Part shown: one piece after another, positions 11,665 to 23,149 of the stretch
How positions within the stretch are numbered: the first letter of the stretch is position 1
Layout: the number at the start of each line of letters is the position of its first letter
NCBI GenBank assembly: GCA_015501585.1
Contig: JADNRY010000036.1
Span: forward strand, 310,001-374,000
Direction of reading: 5' to 3'
DNA: 64,000 nt
From: Rhodocollybia butyracea
Lineage: Eukaryota; Basidiomycota; Agaricomycetes; Agaricales; Omphalotaceae
Notes under the pieces: generated by a model
Told to the model about the DNA's origin: nothing
Database searches by the model: none
The model's input: only the letters and a program-made list of their open reading frames with translations
Program-made: the position numbers and the translations under genes

Positions 11665-13453
11665 CTGATTTATGTCCTTAGTGAATGTGACATATTTGGT
11701 TGCAAGTGAGTGATTGTCCACACTTTTCTCCTTTCTCTGATATAATTTTTTTGCTCCCTATCCAGAAATGAGTATGATCCAGAAACAGCCTCATTCACAG
11801 AAATTCGCAATGAATTCTACATGTTCAACTACAACAACAAAACCAACAACTGTCCTGTATGTGACATTGTTCAAGAAGAAAGCGATAAGCAGATTGCAAT
11901 GTCAGTAAAGAACAAAACATCACTTGCATTTGGTGGACATGAGTTTCATGTTCATGACTATGTCCTCTATTCATCTTGTGATGGTCCCGGAGATATTGGC
12001 CAGATTGTGTCCTTTGATTTCCCGAGAGATACATCTTCAGAACCTATAATGGTTAGTATGAAGAGACTTGGTCAGATATCATCTCTAAAAGAGATTATTC
12101 CAGAGGAGGAAATGATCAATGAGGTGAGTGACTCTTCATTGTATAAAGCTACCACAATTACCTGATTTAAATTAGAGGGAACTTTTCTGTAGTGAAAACC
12201 ATGAGCGCAACTACAACTGGGTTGACGCCAAGTCTCTCATCCAAATTTGCCATGTTGTTGCTGCCAAGTATCGCTCAATTGGTATAGAGAATTGGATTCT
12301 CCATTCTCCAGACCATTTCTATGTCCGGTATTGCTTTCCGTCTCTTAATGTGAAGACCTGGGATTCCAAGAGATGCATCACACGCAAAGAGGTCAGTGTC
12401 TGTAAACAGTGTCACAACAGCCGTCTTCAAGAGAGCAAATCCTTGAATACATTCATGCAACAGAAGACTACACTTTGTGCACTAGATGTCTTTGGGGGGT
12501 GTGGTGCTTTTGGCCTAGCACTTGCTGAAGGTAGTTCAAGCTTTGATATTACTCATGCAATTGAGATTGCACCATCCACTGCACAGACATATAAGTATAG
12601 GAATTTCACATTTTACCTGGGAGCATGAAACTGATACCCTCTTACTCTCAGGCTGAATTCTCCCGAAACCACAGTTCTTAACATATGTGTTAATGATGCA
12701 GTTCGGTATATTATCAAAAAGAACCTCAACAAAAACAATCCAGATGATACTCCCATAACGAAAGCAACTGGCGAGCCAGTAGAATTCTCTCTTCGGCCAG
12801 GTGACACTGAAGTTCTCATTGCTGGCTTTCCCTGGTGCACTCTTTTTCTGCATGCATTTGAAGCTGAGTCAATTTTCAACTTGCAGCCAACCGCATTCAA
12901 CTCAAAATATATATCAGAATGGAATGACATAAAAACAAATCTCATACTTCCACTGCTTAGCCTCATTGATCACTTGAGACAGAGAATAATCATTTTAGAA
13001 AATGTTGCAGGCTTTTTATCATGCCAATTAATGGGGGTGCAGAATGGCCAACATCACATTGAAGGTGGCATTAAGCAAGGAGCCCTCAAGCTGCTTATTT
13101 CATGTCTAAATGAAATGGGGTTTGTTTGTCTCTTTTCATTGTATATATGACAATGTTCCTGATATACATCATCTAGCTATCAAATCCAATTCTCTCTCCT
13201 ACAAGCTGGTCACTATGGTGTACCTCAAGGTCATGTTTGATTCTTTTTGGTCGCCAGCCTTCCTGGCACACCGCTACCCAAGTTTCCTCAGCCCCTATAT
13301 GCGTTTCCGTTGGAGGGTGTTTCCCCTTATTTGCGTATCAATTTTGTGGATGGCCAGACCATTTCTCCAATTCATGTCTTGCGAAGCACCCTGTTCCCTT
13401 TTGTCACAGTTGCTGATGCTATCAGCAACCTCCATTGTTTTGACTGGTACTAG
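11665..13453 (+). pseudogene. Dnmt1-type DNA (cytosine-5) methyltransferase, left-arm copy, broken
   Basis: The order is a BAH-like region (11766-12123, NCPVCDIVQEESDKQ ... VHDYVLYSS), then LHSPDHFYVRYCFP, then the catalytic domain. Motif I is ALDVFGGCGAFGLALAEG (12480-12533). Motif IV is AGFPCQPHS if an intron at about 12834-12886 is spliced. Motif VI is IILENVAGFL. GGIKQGALKLLISCLNEMG is motif VIII-like, and LQAGHYGVPQ precedes motif IX. The target-recognition part PLPKFPQPLYAFP and FVTVADAISNLHCFDW follow. Defects: a one-base frameshift just after the PCQ exon start, loss of the arginine run of motif IX with a TGA in it (about 13233-13241), missing N-terminal domains, and truncation of the C-terminus at the palindrome spacer. 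The family maintains CpG methylation; this copy cannot. Confidence 0.9.
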
Positions 13454-13469
13454 TAACATTTACATCATA

Positions 13470-13936
13470 ACAGCCGATTCCCAACAACTGATACTCAAAT
13501 CCGAAGTCCCGAGTCGTGCTGATGTCCGAAAGTGGTTGAAATACGGAGATCTTGCTATAACTCCGAAATTAGGTCACTATTTGTTTAAGCCGAACATGAG
13601 CTAAAACCGCCGTTCCCCTGCATCCTCTGTGGTACTTTCGAGATAGGACAGTGTCCCTAGACCCTCTAGCATCGCTATAACCGAGTACAAGCATTTATAG
13701 AAGCTTGTTGTCCCTTCCTAAGTACAGGGAAGAGTGATAATCTCCAATTTCGGAGTGTTGATTTGAAATTTGAATTGAAATATAATAGAAACATGAAACT
13801 CGGCTTGTTAGAAGCTAGAGAGCGGTTTGACACACCCTTAAGTGGTCTGTGCACACTACACAGCCGCGCTCCTGCTCTATATAATGTAGCCCAGATTGAT
13901 AGTTGATCCCCAGGTTTGGATTCCCCTCACATTAGA
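13470..13936. other. Palindrome spacer (467 bp)
   Basis: Unique sequence between the arms. It holds a TATA-like stretch (CTATATAATG near 13877) and no gene. It truncates both Dnmt1 copies at the same codon region. It may be LTR-derived, but no partner copy was seen in the window. Confidence 0.8.
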
Positions 13937-13952
13937 TATGATGTAAATGTTA

Positions 13953-15741
13953 CTAGTACCAGTCAAAACAATGGAGGTTGCTGATAGCATCAGCAACTGT
14001 GACAAAAGGGAACAGGGTGCTTCGCAAGACATGAATTGGAGAAATGGTCTGGCCATCCACAAAATTGATACGCAAATAAGGGGAAACACCCTCCAACGGA
14101 AACGCATATAGGGGCTGAGGAAACTTGGGTAGCGGTGTGCCAGGAAGGCTGGCGACCAAAAAGAATCAAACATGACCTTGAGGTACACCATAGTGACCAG
14201 CTTGTAGGAGAGAGAATTGGATTTGATAGCTAGATGATGTATATCAGGAACATTGTCATATATACAATGAAAAGAGACAAACAAACCCCATTTCATTTAG
14301 ACATGAAATAAGCAGCTTGAGGGCTCCTTGCTTAATGCCACCTTCAATGTGATGTTGGCCATTCTGCACCCCCATTAATTGGCATGATAAAAAGCCTGCA
14401 ACATTTTCTAAAATGATTATTCTCTGTCTCAAGTGATCAATGAGGCTAAGCAGTGGAAGTATGAGATTTGTTTTTATGTCATTCCATTCTGATATATATT
14501 TTGAGTTGAATGCGGTTGGCTGCAAGTTGAAAATTGACTCAGCTTCAAATGCATGCAGAAAAAGAGTGCACCAGGGAAAGCCAGCAATGAGAACTTCAGT
14601 GTCACCTGGCCGAAGAGAGAATTCTACTGGCTCGCCAGTTGCTTTCGTTATGGGAGTATCATCTGGATTGTTTTTGTTGAGGTTCTTTTTGATAATATAC
14701 CGAACTGCATCATTAACACATATGTTAAGAACTGTGGTTTCGGGAGAATTCAGCCTGAGAGTAAGAGGGTATCAGTTTCATGCTCCCAGGTAAAATGTGA
14801 AATTCCTATACTTATATGTCTGTGCAGTGGATGGTGCAATCTCAATTGCATGAGTAATATCAAAGCTTGAACTACCTTCAGCAAGTGCTAGGCCAAAAGC
14901 ACCACACCCCCCAAAGACATCTAGTGCACAAAGTGTAGTCTTCTGTTGCATGAATGTATTCAAGGATTTGCTCTCTTGAAGACGGCTGTTGTGACACTGT
15001 TTACAGACACTGACCTCTTTGCGTGTGATGCATCTCTTGGAATCCCAGGTCTTCACATTAAGAGACGGAAAGCAATACCGGACATAGAAATGGTCTGGAG
15101 AATGGAGAATCCAATTCTCTATACCAATTGAGCGATACTTGGCAGCAACAACATGGCAAATTTGGATGAGAGACTTGGCGTCAACCCAGTTGTAGTTGCG
15201 CTCATGGTTTTCACTACAGAAAAGTTCCCTCTAATTTAAATCAGGTAATTGTGGTAGCTTTATACAATGAAGAGTCACTCACCTCATTGATCATTTCCTC
15301 CTCTGGAATAATCTCTTTTAGAGATGATATCTGACCAAGTCTCTTCATACTAACCATTATAGGTTCTGAAGATGTATCTCTCGGGAAATCAAAGGACACA
15401 ATCTGGCCAATATCTCCGGGACCATCACAAGATGAATAGAGGACATAGTCATGAACATGAAACTCATGTCCACCAAATGCAAGTGATGTTTTGTTCTTTA
15501 CTGACATTGCAATCTGCTTATCGCTTTCTTCTTGAACAATGTCACATACAGGACAGTTGTTGGTTTTGTTGTTGTAGTTGAACATGTAGAATTCATTGCG
15601 AATTTCTGTGAATGAGGCTGTTTCTGGATCATACTCATTTCTGGATAGGGAGCAAAAAAATTATATCAGAGAAAGGAGAAAAGTGTGGACAATCACTCAC
15701 TTGCAACCAAATATGTCACATTCACTAAGGACATAAATCAG
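13953..15741 (-). pseudogene. Dnmt1-type DNA (cytosine-5) methyltransferase, right-arm copy, broken
   Basis: Mirror image of the copy at 11665-13453 with the same BAH-like exon (15241-15585 frame), motif I (14874-14926), ENV motif and target-recognition part. It has the same frameshift near the PCQ exon and the same TGA in place of the motif IX arginine run. Because both copies share every defect, the gene was already dead when the palindrome formed, or the arms have since been homogenised by gene conversion. Confidence 0.9.
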
Positions 15742-15772
15742 CTGTAAAAAAAAAAAAAAAAAAATTTGTTTT

Positions 15773-15825
15773 GACCTGAGGTACACCATAGTGACCAGCT
15801 TGTAAACATGAGAATCGGATTTGAT
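15773..15825 (-). other. Displaced Dnmt1 motif fragment, right arm
   Basis: Mirror of 11582-11635: the LQAGHYGVPQ-coding piece lies between the CAP-H 5' exon and the Dnmt1 BAH exons. Confidence 0.75.
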
Positions 15826-18105
15826 CAACTTTCAACGTGCTTCGTGCAGGCTCAACGGTTGTGTCAAGATTTGGACCAGCCGTGTCAACAGTGTAGGCAG
15901 TGAAACAGCCAAACTTGTCTCCAACCTAGCATCTGGTGGTAATATCAACAACGATGACAATGATGATGCAGCCTTGGATGATCCTGATAGAGAACTGAAC
16001 AAGGAAAAGAAGAAGAGAGCTACACGTCGCACTACTCAACTTGTCGACACCGCGCAACTGAAAAATAAGAAACCCAATTTAGAATTTAGCATTGATCCTC
16101 TCTTCCAAAAAAACCCGCACGGATTTTGATGAGGGAGGCGCTCAGGGCCTACTCATGAACCACTTGAGTTTGGGTGTTGGCCAGGATGGAACTTTACACA
16201 TTGTCTTTGATGCAAGTGATTCCATGAGTAAGGCTGAAGAAGAAGAGGGGAATTTTGAGGAGCCCGAAGATTTAATTGACCTGACCCAACTACGTGGTTT
16301 GTACCTCGTTTCTTTTATATGATTGTTTTCATTGAACATTCTACTTACAGCTCAATTCTTTCCCAACCTTGACGTGCTTAAGAGTAAAGTCATTTCCCAG
16401 GAGCTCTCCAATTTCTGTTTTGCCCAAGACCTCTTGGCCACCAATGAAACTACCTTCTTCCAAGACAACACCATGGCAGACAACAATGGCAATGACGGCA
16501 TAGATGCCTTTGTGGCAATGGCCAATGCCCCTGCTGGCAAAGATTTCTTTGCTGGTGATGATACAGGTGGTGACAATTATGGGGGAGGTATGGGCATGAT
16601 GGACCAGGATGATTTTGGCGACAGCAATTTGAATGGGTCTGTTGGTCCACCAGGTGATGGCCAAGGTGGAGGTCCATTTGTTCCATTCAATCCTCGCAAT
16701 GCCCCAAACCAAAGAGATCTGATGCTCACAATGAATGATGAGGACGGAGGAGGTATGACGGACTATTTTGACAAGAACTTTGTGCAAAATTGGGCTGGTC
16801 CCAAGCACTGGAAAATGAGGAAACCAGTCCGTCGAAGTGTGTTTTTGTTTTTTTCACCTGAAATACACTCACTCTCCAAGTAGGCAATGCCAATCCAGCT
16901 GCGAAAGCCACCAAGCCACACAAGGAGAAGAAGGAGCCAAACCGGATTGACTTTCTTACCCCCCTCAATCCCAATAAATCATGGAAGACCATTGCCAAGG
17001 AGCTGTTTGCCCCACCAGGTAAAGGTGCTTCAATTAATATGGCTGGAACGAGTGCCACTGCAAAAAAGCGCAAGACAAAGGACGAAAAGAAAAGGGATAA
17101 CCATTGCCTTCCTGATGATATGCATTTCTCCAGTCGCCAGCTTGTTACACTGTTCTTAAAGCCCAAATTCTCAGTCAGTCCTATTTTGGCTTCTTCAAAT
17201 GAGACCACTCTTAACTTTTTTTATGATAGCTCAAGATGTGTGGCCAACAGGCACCAGCTCCTACAAACATGGAAGGCAAAGTTGATGAAAACTTTTGGGC
17301 ACAAGCCGTGGCTGATCAAGCTCCTGGCTGTAACAATGATGACATGGACAATAGTGCGTTTAAATTCCTTGGAAGATCATTCCAGTGTATTCATTGTGCT
17401 CAAAAGATGCCGCTGGTGATGCTATTCCATTTAACACACAATTCTTTCATGACAACTATGATGATGAACCTGGTTTTGATGATGCTTACGACGGCAATGG
17501 TGGTGAAGGAAGTGGTCCTGTTGATCCAGGAGAACAGGATCTCCTTGCCGTTGCACAAGGTCAGACGCGGAGAGTTAAACCTGAAGCTGTCAGGTTTTCA
17601 AAACAGGCCAAACAAGTTGACCTTAGGAAGCTGAAGGAGAACATCTGGAAAGGGTTGAACATTGATGAGCTTACTCCCAAGAAGAATGCTGAAGACATGG
17701 TCAGTCATGAAATAATCTCTCTACTTCTCTTTGATTCAAATGGATTTTTATCCTGACTAGGATGTTGATGATGATGATGATGTTCCTGAGCCTGTAAATC
17801 CCACGGAGGCTCGGCAGTTCACCTCTGTCATCTCCAACCTCCAAAGATCTTATCCTTGGGACAAGATGGTGGAAATTAGCACCAGCTTTTGCTTCATTTG
17901 TCTTCTTCATCTCGCCAATGAACAAGGCCTTAAACTCGAGAACAATGCAACCTCTTTGTTAGCTGGTGACTCTGTAGACACAAAAATTGGCAACATATGG
18001 GACCTCAAGGTAAGATGGCCTCAATTTGTATTTACCTTGGTACTGGCTGACCCTGCATCTTATACTTAGGTCTATTGTGATCCCAAGGTTTCACAAACTG
18101 CATAA
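15821..18105 (+). pseudogene. Condensin subunit CAP-H/Barren (Brn1), right-arm copy with intact 3' end
   Basis: Same protein as the left-arm copy: INFQRASCRLNGCVKIWTSR at the truncated 5' exon, the DPLFQK segment followed by a seven-A run (16107-16113) that shifts the frame, DFDEGGAQGLLMNHLSLG, the AQFFPNLDVLKSK exon (from about 16351), GPKHWKMRK, the RIDFLTPLNPNKSW exon, a DNYDDEPGFDDAY acidic segment, KENIWKGLNIDELTPKK, and a C-terminal exon with PWDKMVEISTSFCFICLL. An intron at 18010-18069 is followed by a short last exon (18070-18105, VYCDPKVSQTA and stop) that only this copy has. The N-terminus is lost at the junction with the Dnmt1 fragment, so the gene is dead or at best a shortened form. 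Confidence 0.9.
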
Positions 18106-18336
18106 TTCCTACAGACTAATGCACGCTGACCACTTATGCTGCTCCTATCCCCCCATCTATGATCTATCAAATTATCTTCTCTCTTTGTATTGGTGCTCCG
18201 TACTCTTTTACATAACACATATATTTTTATTCACCAAGGAAGATATATTAACTTATAAGAACCCTATGTTGAATGAATATGTTGTATCATACTCGTAGTC
18301 AAGTATGTCTCTCAGAACCATATGTGGTGCTTCCTG
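18106..18336. other. Short spacer after CAP-H
   Basis: AT-rich sequence with no recognised gene; probably the natural 3' flank of the CAP-H copy. Confidence 0.4.
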
Positions 18337-19234
18337 TCAGTAGGAACCAGAATCCCAAGCTGATTGTCCTTGTCCCAATAATGTGGTCGCCTCTTGTCCT
18401 AAAAAATGCACCTGATTACTACTGCTAGTGAATGGGTTTTGGCCCATCAGGAAATTAAATGGCACTGCGGATTGAGCAGGTGTAGATTCTAAGGGTGGGC
18501 TTTTTGGTTTAGTAGTGTACATAATTGGAGGAGAAGTAGTCTTTGGCCTTGCAATTCCATACTCCCTGCTTGTGCCGTCCATTCACTTAATTGTGCTTGG
18601 TCCCTAGGAGGTACCCTTCCTTGCAAAATGCTAGGTGATGTTGGTGCTTATCCTGATGCTGGCCTCAAAGGCGGCTTAGTTGGTGAGAGAGGTCAATCCT
18701 GGGTTTGGTTAACAGTTGCCAATTGCAAGGTGATCATCAGGGTGTTCCTGTCTAGACTGGGTGAGTATTGTGCTATTGTTGGAAACATTGGAGTCAGTTG
18801 GTATGGTTTGTGTGTCCTAGGTACTTGTTCCCCAATATCTAGTTGCCATACCAAATACATGGTAGGGTCCCTAGTGTAGCGCCTTGCATTTTCAAAAATG
18901 TTTTCTCCTTGGATTGTTAGTTCATGCATTACATGTGGCATTCCTAGCATAAAACAATCCAAGCAAGCTATCCAGTATAGGTAGTGGTCCCTACTGCTAC
19001 TTAGATGAGAAGCATTATCCTTGTGGATACTTGCCATAGCCCTTTCGTGATTGGCTTCACTGGGGTGACTCATAAGTATTGCATGTGTCTGAATTTGATG
19101 TGATGTTCCATAGTTTCATGCACCGGGTTGGGCATAACCATTGCACTTGTGGCTGTGAGCATGTGCAGTCTTTCCCAACAAATATTGGTTGTTCCCACTG
19201 TTGTCAGCGGGATAGTTACCATACAGGTGCGTTA
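18337..19234 (-). pseudogene. Unrecognised gene fragment left of R1 copy C
   Basis: The minus-strand frame at 19073-18693 (MSHPSEANHERAMASIHKDN ... DPTMYLVWQLDIGEQ) ends at a stop near 18693. It continues as a serine/proline/glutamine-rich frame at 18582-18337. Upstream to 19234 the reading stays coding-like (NQYLLGKTAHAHSHKCNGY) with one stop. R1 copy C cuts the 5' side. The fragment could belong with 22640-22963, on the other side of R1. Function unknown; it is TE-like in position. Confidence 0.4.
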
Positions 19235-20673
19235 ATACACAGATTTTGCGCTTAGGCTTGTAGCCATATATTTTGACAATGTATATGCACTATACATACA
19301 ATAAGAGGGTTATATGGAGCCCAAACATGATAACTGTAGCTAAGGCTTAGTATCTCAGCAATAATACTCAGCAAGCTGTGATGATACACCTACAAGCGTA
19401 GTCTGATACTAAGCCAGCGAGGATACTCGAGGTGCCCAGAGACATCAATACTAGATTGTCAGTCTAGTTTCTACCCACCAATGCATACACAAATCTGTAT
19501 ATTTGGATGTCTCAAAGTGGGATGAGTACTGGCGGTGGTGTTACCCAGGGAGGGCATCATTATGATGACTAGTCGGGTTGCAATGCGGCACAGCTGCTAG
19601 ATGATTAAGCTAGGCAAATTTGATATTTGATTATTGGCTGACTATTGACTAGGAAAGTCCTACTGCAATAAACCCAATGATCTTATGGTGGATAGGCTAT
19701 CGCCAAGCCACAGTTCTGACAATCCACGAGCTCTGAGCATTGTGCTAGCACACATAACTCTGGGGTTCTTGGTATCTACTCAAAGCTAGCAAAGTGAACT
19801 ATCACTGGGAGATGTTATTATCTTAAAGGGATTAAGCTGGACTTGCTCAAAACCTACCTGATGACCTCAAGGATAAACATGCGGACACGTACCTGTGTGG
19901 AGCCATGAAACATCCAATGGAAGGAACAGTTATTTGCGGTATGAGATTCCGCGAGGACCAGAATATGTTAACCCATTTTAATTTCTTTTACTTTGATACC
20001 CAAATCGGGACCATACCTAAATTGGGACAGTTTTCTAGATAAATGTACAATATGTCCAGGCTAGAGTTTCCTTTCTTAGCTAAATTCCTCTTCTTCTCAA
20101 ATTTCCATCTCACTCCGTTTCTCTCCAACTCTGTTTCATCTCTTTTTGTATTAAACTAGTAAAGACCCAGTATATAAGCATGATGTATTTATCTCATAAA
20201 TTAAGTTATCTTGTGACCTCTCATAACCAATCATTGTGACAAAGTTGAAGGTCTCTTCACCACTGGAGTCTGCTAGTCTTCTTAATTCCCCCTGGTTTAA
20301 AAGTACCGAGTCAATCAAACACCATAACTGGGTGTTTGTTTAGGGCACGTACAGAGTCTAGCTTTCTCTTCGAAGTTAATATTATATTCTATCTTATAAA
20401 GTTTGGATTGGTGTAATAGAAGCTTTGTAACAGCTTTTGCACCCACTTGAGAATGAGTTAGATCTTTTGGGTGAATCTAGTTGCTTCCTTAGAGGGGACG
20501 GCTTCTAGTAAGGAATTATTCAGCTTCAGAGTCCTTAGCTAGCTCTTAACAAGTATTAGCAAGCCACTAAGATTGTGGTATGAGTTCCTAGTGATTAAGT
20601 TCACTCACAGTTCCGTAGCTTGACCCAGAGTTTGGTCAGGGATGTTACGGCATTACGCTAGCTGGAGCCAGAG

Positions 20674-21609
20674 TGTTATGACTCAATCAATAGTCTCGTC
20701 CAAACCTTCACAGTACGTAACTCGGTGGTAACAATGATAAGAGAAATTAATGGAGATTATAGAGCAAGCCTTTCCATTCGATGAAACCGCTAGGCAAAAA
20801 ATATATACTCAAACAACTAGGCTCAAGTAAAGTTAGTAACTAGTTTGTAATACGAAACTCACAGAAGTTATTATTTGGAGATAGCTTGACAAATAATAAT
20901 AAGATTACCCTCGGAGATGGCTCGACAAGCAGTAATATGAATCAGAACTAATACTCAGAGATGGCTCGACAAGTAGTAGTGAGTGTGGTGTCTAATACTC
21001 AGAGATAGCTCAACAAGTAATAGGAAGTTGCAACTCGGAGATAGCTCAACAAGTGGCAATTAAAGAAGTATTCACTAGGAGATAGCTCAACAGGTGAATG
21101 TTAGTGGATACAACTTGGAGTTAGCTCAACAAGATGTATAAATGTGTATTGTAGCTTGGAGATAGCTCAACAAGATACAATGAGTTGGTCTGGTGATTCA
21201 CACAAGTGATAACAGCAAACAAGTGGGGGTTTGGATTTAAGAAAAATAATACGTCTACTATACATTGGTAAATCTAGCCTCCTTATATACTGTTGAGTAT
21301 GTATTATTTAGGAAATGCTGCGGAATGACATCATAACAGTGGAGCACTGGAATGATGTCATAACTGCAGAGCACTGGAATGATATCATGGTGTAACATGC
21401 AGCGACTGGTGTTCAATCATTCTAGTGGAACCGAAGTTGATTAACAGTATGTTCATGTGTGCAACATTATGCCAAATAATGTAGAGAAAATGAGTAATGA
21501 ATGTAAAGTGTATATGATAAGTAGAAATCTTAATGATAGTCGTAGTAGTTGGTTAATAATAATAGAAAAAGATGTGTATATACTTATAGTTTGGGTATGG
21601 GTCATAACA
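20674..21609 (+). mobile_element. Solo LTR, 936 bp, with 5-bp TSD
   Basis: The ends TGTTATGAC and GTCATAACA form a perfect 9-bp inverted repeat. It is flanked by CAGAG at 20669-20673 and 21610-21614. Removing it restores CCAGAGTTTGCC, exactly as in R1 copy A. No internal retroelement genes remain, so it is a recombined solo LTR. Confidence 0.93.
20870..21185 (+). repeat. Imperfect tandem repeat inside the solo LTR
   Basis: The phrase GGAGATAGCTCAACAAG recurs about eight times with small changes (AGCTTGACAAATAAT, ATGGCTCGACAAG, AGTTAGCTCAACAAG) at a spacing of roughly 35-45 bp, with variable A/T-rich filler. Confidence 0.85.
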
Positions 21610-21716
21610 CAGAGTTTGCCCAGGAGTGTCCTAGTTGCATTGTATTGGTTTTGGTTTTGGTTATCGTTGGACACACACACACACACAGTTATTTGGTTAT
21701 TTGGGTTTTTGGTCGG

Positions 21717-22375
21717 TAGAGATGTCCACGAGTCCAAGTCTTCACAAGTACTCGCAGGTAAGATCTGTGGGAAAACCCGCAAGTATGTGACTCGCGGATC
21801 CCAGGATTTGTTTCCCACCGGTCAGGCGCGAGTCACAAGTCAGCCATTTGCAATTTTCGGTTGACTTGCAAGTACTTGTGTGACTTGTGCAAGCAATATG
21901 AACTCATATATTTGTTGTTGGTGATCAAAACTTACAGTAATTAATAGTATCATATTTATTATAGTACTTATCAAGTACTGCCACACATGTTTGAGGTTGT
22001 AGACAGCTCACAGCGACTGAGCGCTTATTTTAGCGCCCAATCGCCGTAGGCTGTCTACAATCCAAAGCCTAACTGTCAGTACATTTTTACTTCATACCAT
22101 AGTATGAAATTAGTGTAACAAGTAAAGTACAGGTTTTTTAATAGCATTATACACTGTATGATCACTGTATGCAAGTAAATAATGGTAAATACTTGTGAAT
22201 ATAGCTGTAACTACTTGATTAGTGTGCGGATCCACAAGTACTTGCAGATAATACTTGCGAGTCAGTGACCCGTTTCCCACGAGTCAGCCGCGGGTCACAA
22301 GTCAGGCCTTTTAGGCCACAAGTACTTGCACTCCGGATCCAAGTATACTTGGATCCGGACTCGTGGACATCTCTA
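21717..22375. mobile_element. Non-autonomous hAT element (MITE 1)
   Basis: The terminal inverted repeats TAGAGATGTCCACGAGTCC and GGACTCGTGGACATCTCTA bound 659 bp with no transposase. The 8-bp flanks TTGGTCGG and TCAGTCGG differ at two positions, as in an aged hAT TSD. The subterminal regions repeat CAAGTACTTG and GAGTCACAAG words. The centre (about 21985-22068) is a foldback containing GTAGACAGCTCACAG. Confidence 0.88.
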
Positions 22376-22639
22376 TCAGTCGGACATATGTGCACAACTT
22401 AGACGATAGTCTATGCTAGTTCAGCTCATAGAACTTACTAGACCTTGTCACACTACGCTAGTTCAGTTGTTTCACTACACTGGCTGGTGTATCATCTTAC
22501 ATTCAATATCTCAACCTTCTTTGGGGAATCTTTGACAACCCAGCCTCGCTCCCTTTAAATAAATTGATAGTCTGGTTAGGCACAGTCTTGTATTTGTTAG
22601 GTTGTTTTCTTGCGCCTTTCACATACCAGTATAAACCAA

Positions 22640-23140
22640 GCCATTTAGTGTTGTTCCAGGTAGATTCTAGTTTCAAATATAGAGGAGTATTCCGTTAGTG
22701 AAGAATCCCCTGGGTTGTGTGCATTTATAGCCATTTCATAAAGAGCACAACCTTCAGGATTCATATTGGCTATGTTTCTAGTACTGTCTCCTACCAACAG
22801 ATATCCGGAAGGTAAGGGCATATGCTGTTTGTTGTGAATGGCGCATTGTAATACTGTTGGGTCCAAAAGAAGATTGTACATCCATAGTATAGTTAGTGAC
22901 TGATTCTAAGGAACTCCTGGTAGTTGTGTTATTGAGTACTTTGTCGAACTGAGTAGAAACCAATGCAAAGAATTGCTGTCATAAGTTGTCAAAAGTTACC
23001 ATAGGTTGCACTTGAATACCCATTTCATGAAACTAGTGTAGAACAGCCAAAATACTAGTTGTGGGTACCCTTTGGACTCAAATGAGGTCCTCTAGATTGA
23101 GCATCATCTGTGAGGTGCAATAAGGTAGGGGAGTACAGGG
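22640..23140 (-). pseudogene. Unrecognised gene fragment right of R1 copy C
   Basis: Overlapping minus-strand frames (22963-22778, FDKVLNNTTTRSSLESVTNY; 22881-22645, PLPSGYLLVGDSTRNIANMN) look like one coding sequence with a frameshift near 22870. They stop at the edge of R1. Function unknown. Confidence 0.35.
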
Positions 23141-23149
23141 CATGACAAT

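Larger units (their letters stand above)
9361..13469 (+). repeat. Left arm of large palindrome (4.1 kb)
   Basis: This is the reverse complement of 13937-18045. Every open frame in it recurs with identical translation in the other arm. The only internal length difference noticed is one base in the poly-T/poly-A run at about 11642-11660 (mirror coordinates sum to 27406 inside it and 27407 outside it). Identity appears complete from about 9404 inward and drops at 9361-9403. The arm contains a CAP-H pseudogene (minus) and a Dnmt1-type pseudogene (plus), head to head. Confidence 0.97.
13937..18045 (-). repeat. Right arm of large palindrome (4.1 kb)
   Basis: Mirror of 9361-13469 about an axis near 13703. 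The arm-to-arm identity ends in the last CAP-H intron. On this side the CAP-H gene then continues normally to its stop, so this arm looks like the parental copy and the left arm like the derived one. Confidence 0.97.
19235..22635 (+). repeat. Repeat family R1, copy C, diverged and interrupted
   Basis: It matches R1 copy A in the same order: TATTTTGACAATG near 19270, AATAATACTCAGC near 19365, CTTCCTTAGAGGGGACGGC near 20486, GCCACTAAGATTGTGG near 20563, and the 3' end TGTTAGGTTGTTTT near 22596. It is broken by a solo LTR (20674-21609) and a hAT MITE (21717-22375). Without these it is about 1.8 kb. Confidence 0.8.
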
